Assembly (NCBI GenBank): GCA_903915565.1
Contig: CAIWTG010000159.1
Coordinates: 1-6,712, forward strand
Source of the DNA: an uncultured Chloroflexota bacterium
GTDB taxonomy: Bacteria > Chloroflexota > Dehalococcoidia > Dehalococcoidales > RBG-16-60-22
DNA length: 6,712 nucleotides
Reading direction: 5' to 3'
The translations under genes and the position numbers were made by a program. Shown here one piece after another: positions 1 to 4,881 of this stretch. The notes beneath the pieces are model-generated. The model saw only the letters and a program-made list of their open reading frames with translations. It was not told where the DNA came from and did not search any database. Every line of letters starts with the position of its first letter. Within the stretch, counting starts at the first letter, position 1.

Positions 1-208
1 CCGCCACCTCTCTTAAAAGCTTAAGCGTTTCATTCGCCTCCTCCGCGTCAATGATGCTGATGGCATAGCCGGTGTGTAGTAGGACGTAATCGCCCACCTT
101 TGCTTCCGGCGTTAGCTGCAGGCTGATTTCCCGCGTTACGCCATCGATGTCAGCGACGGCTTGCTGACCTTTAATTGACTTGATTAGTGCCGGTACGGCT
201 AAACACAT
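1..208 (-). CDS. hypC: HypC/HybG-family hydrogenase maturation chaperone, 3' end cut by window edge
   Basis: HypC is a small chaperone that, with HypD, carries the Fe(CN)2CO unit and hands it to the precursor of the [NiFe]-hydrogenase large subunit in the cytoplasm. The reading frame starts at ATG 208-206 and runs off the left edge after 69 codons with no stop; family members are usually about 75-90 residues, so only a short C-terminal piece is missing. The protein begins MCLAVPA, giving the conserved Cys2 needed for ligand binding, and later reads GDYVLLHTGYAISIID (residues 39-54) with the conserved His45, followed by an acidic EEA helix. A GAGG Shine-Dalgarno at 217-220 sits 8 bases before the ATG and supports this start. 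It lies 12 bases downstream of the flavin reductase gene, in the same operon. A small variation is Ala7 where Gly is usual (MCLAVPG). hypD and hypE would be expected further left, but that is inference. Confidence 0.95.
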   Translation of the reverse strand, partial: MCLAVPALIKSIKGQQAVADIDGVTREISLQLTPEAKVGDYVLLHTGYAISIIDAEEANETLKLLREVA

Positions 209-220
209 AATGGTTACCTC

Positions 221-802
221 TTACTTCTTGGCTTTCGGTTTAATTTCCCACCCGACCTTGAATGCGTCGGCAAAGGCCTCGCCGATGACGTGATATTTCA
301 TCGGCCCGAAAGCGAAGGGCTTTACTTTAGTGATATCCGGCTTACCGTCTGTGAGGCATTCTTCGCTGATGTGTGTTTCTACCACCTTGCCCACGACGAG
401 GATATGACTCCCCAGATTCAGGAAGTGCATCGCCTCGCATTCCAGGTTAATGGGGCACTGCTCGATGAGCGGCGCTGTCTTTATATTTCCGTAAAATACT
501 TCGAATTTACAGTCCTTAACTTTATCGGTGTCTCTCCCGGAAACCATCCCGCAATAATCCGTTTCCTTAACGAGGTCAACCGAGGGGATGTTGACGGAAA
601 AAGTATGGTTCTGGTAAATGCCTTTGAGGCTGTGGCGGTGGGGCTGTAAAGCAATAGTGACAGCCGCCGGATTACTCGCTGCCACGCCCGTCCAGGCTAC
701 CGCCGCAAAGTCCGCTTGGCCGTCGGTTATTGCCCCCACAAGCACCGTTGGATGCGGCCATATCAATGGCATTGGTTGTTGTCCTAAAGTCGTTTTTGTC
801 AT
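221..802 (-). CDS. Flavin reductase family protein (flavoredoxin-like, FMN-binding split barrel)
   Basis: This 193-residue protein belongs to the flavin reductase-like/flavoredoxin family (COG1853 type), soluble FMN-binding split-barrel proteins that pass electrons between NAD(P)H or redox proteins and flavin. Recognisable family segments are LVGAITDG (21-28), the AVAWTGVAASNP stretch (34-45), a basic PHRHSLKGI segment (54-62), FSVNIPS (68-74), ETDYCGMVSG (80-89), an FYG...TAPLIEQCPINLEC stretch (103-122), LGSHILVVG (130-138) and EECLTDGKPD (147-156). There is no signal peptide or membrane segment; the tail is lysine-rich. It starts at ATG 802-800, overlapping the hypF stop by one base (TAATG), with a strong GGAGG at 810-814 and a 7-base spacer, so translation is probably coupled to hypF. 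The physiological partner cannot be read from sequence. A position between hypF and hypC suggests a redox role tied to hydrogenase or its maturation, but that is inference. The family is confident, the function is not. Confidence 0.88.
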   Translation of the reverse strand: MTKTTLGQQPMPLIWPHPTVLVGAITDGQADFAAVAWTGVAASNPAAVTIALQPHRHSLKGIYQNHTFSVNIPSVDLVKETDYCGMVSGRDTDKVKDCKFEVFYGNIKTAPLIEQCPINLECEAMHFLNLGSHILVVGKVVETHISEECLTDGKPDITKVKPFAFGPMKYHVIGEAFADAFKVGWEIKPKAKK

Positions 803-3099
803 TATTCACCCTCCGAAAAATTAGCAATTACCACTTGTCCCAGCGAAATTCCCCCATCGTTACAGGGCACCTGTCGGTGAGTATATACCTCAAAGCCCGC
901 CGACTCAAGCAGGGGCACGGCTTTTCTTAAGAGCAACCGATTTTGAAATACCCCGCCGCTCAAAGCCGCCCGCTTTATGCCGCTTTCTTTGGCGATTTTC
1001 TGGCAGGTCTCCAATATCATTCGCGCGATGGTATTGTGAAATCGGGCGGCAACAACCGCTTGAGGTGTGTCGTTTAAAATATCTTTAATCATGGCTTTTA
1101 ACAAATCTGCGACCTTGATAATATTTACGTCGGCTTGTTTCTCATATGAAAATGGATAAACGCCTTTTTCGTCGGGCGCTTCATCAGCCGCCATTTCTAG
1201 CTCGATGGCTGCCTGGGCTTCGTACTCGATAACCCCCCGCACCCCGCAAAGCGCTGCCGCAGCGTCAAAAAGGCGTCCCATGCTGGAGGTCAGTGGCGCG
1301 TTAAATCCTTTTTCCACCTGATTCTTAATAATGGCGATTTCTCCTTTATTCACCTCTTTGAATAAAGGTAAATTTCTATCCAACTCTATCCCCAGCGCGG
1401 TCAGATAGCCAATAGCGGTGCGGTAGGGTTTCTTAATCGCTAAAGCGCCCCCCGCCAGCGGGAGGTATTCCAGGTGCGCCGCCCGCTTGAAGCCTTTATA
1501 GTCCGCCACCATAAATTCCCCACCCCAGATATTGCCGTCCGTGCCGTAGCCTGTGCCGTCCAGCGCTACCCCGATGACGGAACCCTTGACGCCGTTATCC
1601 ACCATACAGCTAACGATATGCGCGTGGTGGTGCTGCACGGGGAAAAGCTTTAGTCTCGAATTTGCCGCCAGCTCTTTGCCGTACTTGGTAGGGAGGTATT
1701 CTGGGTGCATGTCATAGGCGATAATCTTTGGTTCAATCCTGAATAGCTTTTTATAAAGCCCAATCGTGTTGACATAATGTTCCAGCGTTTCTAGGTTTTC
1801 CATGTCCCCGATGTGCTGGCTGACGAATGCGTAATTGTCCCGCGTCAGACAAAAAGTGTTCTTTTCCTCCGCCCCGCACCCCAATATCTGCCGGCTCTGA
1901 TAGGGGAGGTGGATGGGATAAGGGGCGTAGCCGCGGGCGCGACGGGCAAAGCGCGGTATGTCTCTTTCTACAATCATCACCGAGTCGTCATAGCGGGCGT
2001 GGATGTCGCGGTTGTGCATTAAAAAGTGGTCGGCAATGCTGCCCAGCCGTCTTAATGCCTCGTCGTTGTCCTTGGCGATTGGCTCCTCGCTTAAGTTGCC
2101 CGACGTCATTACTAGCGGCAGCCAGACATCGCGTAAAAGGAGGTGGTGGAGGGGAGTATAGGGGAGCATTACGCCGAGGTGCTTTAGCCCCGGCGCCACC
2201 GCTTTAGTTATCGTGGATTCGCTTTTCCATTTCACCAGGACAATCGGACTCCCCGGCGACTTTAACAAATTTTCTTCAGCCTTATTAAGTTCGCAATGTC
2301 GCCTTATTTCATCAATGTCAGACATCATTACTGCCAGGGGTTTGGCGGGGCGGTTCTTGCGCTGGCGCAGGCGGTTGACGGTTTTTTCATTAGTGGCGTC
2401 GCAGGCCAGTAAAAAGCCCCCCAACCCCTTTACCGCGACGATTTTTCCCTCTTTCAAAAGTTCAGCCGTCTTTTTTGACACATCATCGCCAACAACTATT
2501 TTACCTTTGGCGTCCACCAGTTCTAGTTTTGGCCCGCACACCGGGCAGGCGTTGGGTTGGGCGTGAAATCGCCGGATCAGCGGGTCGTCGTATTCTTTCC
2601 GGCAAGCCGGGCACATCTTAAAGCTCCCCATCGTGGTGTTGGGGCGGTCGTAGGGGATATCTTTAATAATCGTAAAGCGCGGGCCGCAATTGGTGCAGTT
2701 GGTAAATGGATAGCGGTATCGCCGGTCTTTGGGGTCGAAGATTTCTTTAAGGCAATCCGGGCAGGTGGCAATATCCGGCGAGACAAGCTGATATTTCCCC
2801 GACTCGGTAACGCTTTTACGGATTTCAAACCCGTTATAGTTTTTCGGCGTACCGCGCGCCACCTCAATCCCCTCTATGTGCGACATCGGTGGCGCCTGAC
2901 CGCGCAAGTCTTTAGCGAATTGCTCGATGTTTTTAGCCTCCCCTTCCACCGCTATCTGCACGTCCTCCGAGGTATTGCGCACCCACCCCCGCAGGTTATG
3001 CCGTTTAGCCAGCTGAAAGACGAACGGACGGAAGCCTACCCCCTGCACCACCCCCCGCACGCTGATGCTTGAAAGACTGATTGTACTCGTTTTTACCAT
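802..3099 (-). CDS. hypF: Carbamoyltransferase HypF, hydrogenase maturation
   Basis: HypF uses carbamoyl phosphate and ATP to make a carbamoyl adenylate and transfers the carbamoyl group to the C-terminal cysteine of HypE, the first step to the cyanide ligands of the [NiFe] active site. At 765 residues it is full family length and has all expected parts in order. The acylphosphatase domain (about 8-95) contains VQGVGFRPF with catalytic Arg24 and Asn42. Two zinc fingers have Cys113/116/135/138 and Cys163/166/185/188, each Cx2Cx18Cx2C and separated by 24 residues, the classic HypF spacing. A YrdC-like domain (about 205-390) includes VKGLGGFLLACDA and RKNRPAKPLAVM. The C-terminal Kae1-like carbamoyltransferase domain has GAEEKNTFCL (409-418), SQHIGDMENLETL (427-439), VQHHHAH (488-494), LDGTGYGTDG (513-522) and SGGVFQNRLLL (714-724). 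No truncation or frameshift is seen. The ATG start has only a weak, closely placed AAGG upstream; the 91-bp gap to hypB carries a repeat-like hairpin. It ends by overlapping the flavin reductase start. Confidence 0.98.
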   Translation of the reverse strand: MVKTSTISLSSISVRGVVQGVGFRPFVFQLAKRHNLRGWVRNTSEDVQIAVEGEAKNIEQFAKDLRGQAPPMSHIEGIEVARGTPKNYNGFEIRKSVTESGKYQLVSPDIATCPDCLKEIFDPKDRRYRYPFTNCTNCGPRFTIIKDIPYDRPNTTMGSFKMCPACRKEYDDPLIRRFHAQPNACPVCGPKLELVDAKGKIVVGDDVSKKTAELLKEGKIVAVKGLGGFLLACDATNEKTVNRLRQRKNRPAKPLAVMMSDIDEIRRHCELNKAEENLLKSPGSPIVLVKWKSESTITKAVAPGLKHLGVMLPYTPLHHLLLRDVWLPLVMTSGNLSEEPIAKDNDEALRRLGSIADHFLMHNRDIHARYDDSVMIVERDIPRFARRARGYAPYPIHLPYQSRQILGCGAEEKNTFCLTRDNYAFVSQHIGDMENLETLEHYVNTIGLYKKLFRIEPKIIAYDMHPEYLPTKYGKELAANSRLKLFPVQHHHAHIVSCMVDNGVKGSVIGVALDGTGYGTDGNIWGGEFMVADYKGFKRAAHLEYLPLAGGALAIKKPYRTAIGYLTALGIELDRNLPLFKEVNKGEIAIIKNQVEKGFNAPLTSSMGRLFDAAAALCGVRGVIEYEAQAAIELEMAADEAPDEKGVYPFSYEKQADVNIIKVADLLKAMIKDILNDTPQAVVAARFHNTIARMILETCQKIAKESGIKRAALSGGVFQNRLLLRKAVPLLESAGFEVYTHRQVPCNDGGISLGQVVIANFSEGE

Positions 3100-3108
3100 A
3101 ACCTTTTT

Positions 3109-3147
3109 GTCATTCTGAGTCCTTCCGCAGAAGGACGTGAGAATCCC
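3109..3147. repeat. Hairpin repeat-like element in the hypB-hypF gap
   Basis: This segment folds into a two-part hairpin. The inner stem GTCCTTC (3119-3125) pairs perfectly with GAAGGAC (3130-3136) around a CGCA tetraloop. The outer stem ATTCT (3112-3116) pairs with AGAAT (3140-3144) across a small internal loop. Its edges, GTCATTCTGAG and GAGAATCC, resemble the termini of short dispersed palindromic repeats common in bacterial intergenic regions. Only one copy is present here, so its repeat nature is inferred from resemblance. It lies between hypB and hypF and would be transcribed in the operon mRNA, ending 9 bases before the hypF ATG. There is no T-run on either side, so it does not look like an intrinsic terminator. 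Confidence 0.6.
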
Positions 3148-3165
3148 TATTTTTGCTTTTCATCC

Positions 3166-3190
3166 CTGTCATTCCCGCACATGGGGGATT
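3166..3190. repeat. Second short palindromic fragment (GTCATTCCCGC type) beside hypB
   Basis: The segment reads TGTCATTCCCGCACATGGGGG, starting with the GTCATTCCCGC end typical of another widespread class of bacterial intergenic palindromes, with a degenerate complementary arm (TCCC at 3173-3176 against GGGGGA after it). It abuts the hypB stop codon at 3191. It shares the initial GTCATTC with the hairpin at 3109, in the same orientation, so the two may be degenerate copies or neighbouring insertions. The match is short and by eye only. Confidence 0.35.
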
Positions 3191-3856
3191 TTACCCCTTC
3201 TTCTCTTTTATCTTACCTTCCAGCCAAGTGAACCACTCTTGCATCCCCACCCCTGTCTTACATGAGACCGGGAAGATGATGACATCCGGATTTAGCCCGT
3301 CCACCACCTGCCGGAACGCTTTTTCTTTAAAATCGAGGTAAGGCTGGAGGTCGGTCTTGTTTAAAATCACTACGTCGCTGTCGGCGAACATGGCGGGATA
3401 TTTATAAGGCTTATCGTCGCCCTCGGGCAGACTGGCAATCATGAGCCGGATGTCCTCGCCCAGCAGGTAGTTGTTGGGGCAAATCAGGTTGCCGACGTTC
3501 TCAATGAACAGCAGGTCAACCTTGTCCAGCGGCAGGTTGTCCAGTCCTTCCTCCACCATAAAAGCGTCCAGGTGGCAGCCGCCTTGAGTATTTATCTGCA
3601 CCACCGGCGCGCCCACCGCGTTAACTTTTTCGGCGTCCACACTGGAGGCGACGTCGCCTTCAATCACGGCTATTTTGTATTTCTTGCTTAACTGTTTTAT
3701 CGTACTTAAAATCAGGCTGGTCTTGCCCGCCCCGGGCGACGACATAATGTTGACGGTAAGGATTTTACGTCCGTCCAGTCGTTTTTTGTTTTCTGCGGCT
3801 TTATCTTCGTTCTTGCCGAGGATTTTTTCGCCTACCTGAATAACTTTTATACTCAT
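3191..3856 (-). CDS. hypB: Hydrogenase nickel-incorporation GTPase HypB
   Basis: HypB is a SIMIBI-class GTPase that, with HypA, inserts nickel into the hydrogenase large subunit. The start chosen is ATG 3856-3854, giving 221 residues (MSIKVIQVG...). An in-frame ATG lies 84 bases further upstream, but it would overlap hypA deeply and add a non-conserved 28-residue arginine-rich leader. The chosen start forms a TAATG overlap with the hypA stop and has GAGG at 3864-3867 with a 7-base spacer. The P-loop is SSPGAGKTS (39-47), with EGDVAS (66-71), FIENVGNLICP (117-127) and the guanine-specificity motif NKTD (166-169). The metal site at the dimer interface is intact: Cys94-His95 in the GGCHLDA motif and Cys126. 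It lacks both the N-terminal CxxCGC nickel site of E. coli HypB and a histidine-rich stretch, so it is the minimal form with no obvious nickel-storage function. A 91-bp gap separates it from hypF. Confidence 0.97.
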   Translation of the reverse strand: MSIKVIQVGEKILGKNEDKAAENKKRLDGRKILTVNIMSSPGAGKTSLILSTIKQLSKKYKIAVIEGDVASSVDAEKVNAVGAPVVQINTQGGCHLDAFMVEEGLDNLPLDKVDLLFIENVGNLICPNNYLLGEDIRLMIASLPEGDDKPYKYPAMFADSDVVILNKTDLQPYLDFKEKAFRQVVDGLNPDVIIFPVSCKTGVGMQEWFTWLEGKIKEKKG

Positions 3857-4197
3857 TACTCCACCTCGATACTTTCCATATAGCATTCCCGCCCGGACGC
3901 TATCTCGACGTTGGAATCGCCGCATTTCGGGCACTCCCATTTATGGTCGGCCGGCGTAAAGACGTTACCGCACTTACGGCACTTAATCTGCGTCGGTTTA
4001 ATCTCAAAATTGAGCCTGGCTCCTTCCGCCATCGTATTTTTGCTGATAACGTCAAAATAGAACTGCACGCAATCCGGCACCACACCGGCAAGCTCGCCCA
4101 CCACCAGGTTAATGCCGGTAACCTTGGCGGCTTTAGCCTCTCGGGCTTTTTCCAGCGCCAACGACAGCATGCTTTCTGTGATACTAGCTTCGTGCAT
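3856..4197 (-). CDS. hypA: Hydrogenase nickel-incorporation metallochaperone HypA
   Basis: HypA binds nickel and passes it, in complex with HypB, to the [NiFe]-hydrogenase large subunit precursor. The 113-residue protein is the usual length. It begins MHEASITESM, so the amino terminus and His2-Glu3 of the nickel site are present, and it has the family segment INLVVGELAGVVPDCVQFYFDVI (split here: residues 29-38 and 39-51). The structural zinc site is Cys73/Cys76 and Cys89/Cys92 (two CxxC pairs), followed by a C-terminal strand. It starts at ATG 4197-4195; the MHE start leaves little doubt, though the ribosome site is weak (GTGAG about 6 bases upstream). It is the first gene of the hyp operon, with a candidate promoter immediately upstream, and its stop overlaps the hypB start (TAATG). 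Confidence 0.97.
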   Translation of the reverse strand: MHEASITESMLSLALEKAREAKAAKVTGINLVVGELAGVVPDCVQFYFDVISKNTMAEGARLNFEIKPTQIKCRKCGNVFTPADHKWECPKCGDSNVEIASGRECYMESIEVE

Positions 4198-4211
4198 ATG
4201 TTCTCACTTTA

Positions 4212-4240
4212 ATTATAGAGGAGTGGTGGAGGAGGGGCAA
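4212..4240 (-). promoter_or_regulatory. Candidate sigma-70-type promoter of the hyp operon
   Basis: On the minus strand the -35 hexamer TTGCCC (4240-4235, 4 of 6 consensus bases) is followed by a pyrimidine-rich 17-base spacer and a perfect TATAAT (4217-4212). The predicted transcript start falls near 4205, only about 8 bases before the hypA ATG, so the mRNA would be nearly leaderless. This fits the weak Shine-Dalgarno of hypA. No experimental support; a promoter further upstream cannot be excluded. Confidence 0.6.
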
Positions 4241-4275
4241 ATAGATATGTCGCCAATAAGTCAATTTACACTACT

Positions 4276-4304
4276 CTATCGTCCCCCTTTATAAAGGGAG
4301 ATAG
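4276..4304. repeat. Imperfect inverted repeat (CCCTTTATAAAGGG palindrome)
   Basis: A perfect 14-base palindrome CCCTTTATAAAGGG (4285-4298) is flanked by a further complementary pair, CTATC (4276-4280) and GATAG (4300-4304), with a small unpaired patch between. It could be an operator, a short hairpin, or a fragment of a dispersed repeat. GTCCCCCTTTATAA at 4281-4294 recurs with one mismatch at 4385-4398, which favours the repeat reading. No T-run follows, so it is not a typical terminator. Confidence 0.5.
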
Positions 4305-4340
4305 GAGGCGGATTTTAACAACGGGCAAATGTTCGAATTA

Positions 4341-4475
4341 CTTAACCCCCTTTTCCCTCGTAGGGGTGTAAAAGAGGGGACGGAGTCCCCTTTTATAAGT
4401 ATTATTCTCCCTCTCCAAACAGAAAAATCAAGGATATCCTCTTTATATGGTTTGGAGAGGGGAAAAGGGGGTAAG
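4341..4475. repeat. MITE-like block of about 135 bp with imperfect terminal inverted repeats
   Basis: The left end CTTAACCCCCTTTTCCCTC (4341-4359) is complementary to the right end GAGGGGAAAAGGGGGTAAG (4457-4475), apart from a single-base bulge on each arm. Inside, CTCTCCAAAC (4411-4420) pairs with GTTTGGAGAG (4450-4459), enclosing a loop with the palindrome AGGATATCCT (4431-4440). A separate hairpin in the left half pairs GGGGAC (4376-4381) with GTCCCC (4385-4390) around a 3-base loop, extended by A/T pairs into a TTTT. The nested inverted structure without coding capacity resembles small non-autonomous elements or dispersed intergenic repeats. No target-site duplication is clear at the ends. 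The inner GC-rich hairpin followed by TTTTAT could also slow plus-strand transcription. Confidence 0.6.
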
Positions 4476-4515
4476 GCATCAGGTATATTTTTAATGTATA
4501 TCCCCCTTCCCTGAA

Positions 4516-4544
4516 TTTACTTCCCCAAAATATTATGTTATAAT
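4516..4544 (+). promoter_or_regulatory. Strong sigma-70-type promoter (extended -10) of rpsO-pnp
   Basis: The -35 hexamer TTTACT (4516-4521, 4 of 6) is separated by exactly 17 bases from a perfect TATAAT (4539-4544). A TG at 4536-4537 gives the extended -10 form TGnTATAAT. Surrounding DNA is AT-rich. The transcript would start near 4551, leaving a leader of about 40 bases before rpsO. Strength fits a ribosomal protein gene. Confidence 0.75.
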
Positions 4545-4580
4545 TTGCTCGTAATATAAATAATCAACATAAAGTCTGTA

Positions 4581-4584
4581 GAGG
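4581..4584 (+). promoter_or_regulatory. Ribosome binding site fixing the TTG start of rpsO
   Basis: GAGG lies 6 bases before TTG 4591-4593. No ATG or GTG is placed suitably, and the S15 N-terminal helix would be lost with a later start, so this site decides the TTG initiation. Confidence 0.75.
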
Positions 4585-4590
4585 TTTAAG

Positions 4591-4854
4591 TTGGACAAAG
4601 TAGAAAAGAAAGAAACCATCACGGCCTATCAGGCCAAGGAAGGCGATACTGGTTCGACCGAAGTACAGGTAGCTCTGCTCACCGAGCGGATTACTCAACT
4701 CACCACCCACATGGCGACCAATCGCAAGGACCACCACACCCAGCGTGGTCTGCTTAAACTCGTAGGGCAGCGGCGGAGGCTTTTATCGTATCTCAGCCGG
4801 GAAGATGTTGACCGGTATAACAAACTCATTAAAAAGCTGGGATTACGCAAATAA
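4591..4854 (+). CDS. rpsO: 30S ribosomal protein S15
   Basis: S15 is a primary 16S rRNA-binding protein that nucleates the platform of the small subunit. The 87-residue product is close to the 89 residues of E. coli S15. The signature DTGSTEVQVALLTERI (19-34), the KDHHTQRGLLKLVGQRRRLLSYL segment (about 46-68) with its rRNA-contacting Asp-His-His, and the C-terminal LIKKLGLRK are all present. Translation starts at TTG, supported by GAGG 6 bases upstream. It is first in an operon with pnp, 27 bases downstream, an arrangement widespread in bacteria. In E. coli, S15 represses its own translation through a leader pseudoknot; here the predicted leader is only about 40 bases and I see no equivalent structure. 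Confidence 0.98.
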   Translation: MDKVEKKETITAYQAKEGDTGSTEVQVALLTERITQLTTHMATNRKDHHTQRGLLKLVGQRRRLLSYLSREDVDRYNKLIKKLGLRK

Positions 4855-4866
4855 AGCCGTTTGGTT

Positions 4867-4871
4867 GGAGG
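4867..4871 (+). promoter_or_regulatory. Ribosome binding site fixing the TTG start of pnp
   Basis: GGAGG at 4867-4871, within the rpsO-pnp spacer, is 10 bases before TTG 4882-4884. There is no nearby ATG or GTG in frame before conserved PNPase sequence begins, so TTG is the best start. Confidence 0.65.
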
Positions 4872-4881
4872 GAGTATTCCT

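Larger units (their letters stand above)
4198..4590. other. Divergent intergenic region between hypA and rpsO
   Basis: This 393-bp stretch has no convincing gene. Its outer ends carry the promoters for the two divergent operons (minus strand near 4212-4240, plus strand near 4516-4544). The middle (about 4276-4475) is unusually rich in C-runs and G-runs and contains several inverted repeats described separately. The short open frames across it have no recognisable protein and follow the repeat sequence, so they are not called. Confidence 0.85.

Noticed and set aside
290..649. 119-codon plus-strand open frame
   Set aside because: It is antisense to the well-supported flavin reductase gene and shows no protein family features.
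2557..3072. 171-codon open frame on the plus strand
   Set aside because: It lies wholly antisense to the conserved N-terminal and zinc-finger part of hypF and has no recognisable protein features.
3857..3940. Upstream in-frame ATG that would extend hypB by 28 residues
   Set aside because: It overlaps hypA by 85 bases, adds an arginine-rich leader with no HypB similarity, and the internal ATG has both the TAATG junction and a well-spaced GAGG.
4372..4398. GC hairpin followed by TTTT as an intrinsic terminator
   Set aside because: No plus-strand gene ends upstream (hypA is on the opposite strand), most of the T-run is used in the stem, and it lies inside the repeat block.
4329..4514. 61-codon plus-strand frame in the intergenic region
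   Set aside because: It is a translation of the inverted-repeat block and has no plausible ribosome site or family resemblance.
4855..4881. RNase III-type hairpin between rpsO and pnp, as in E. coli
   Set aside because: The spacer is only 27 bases and contains no inverted repeat.
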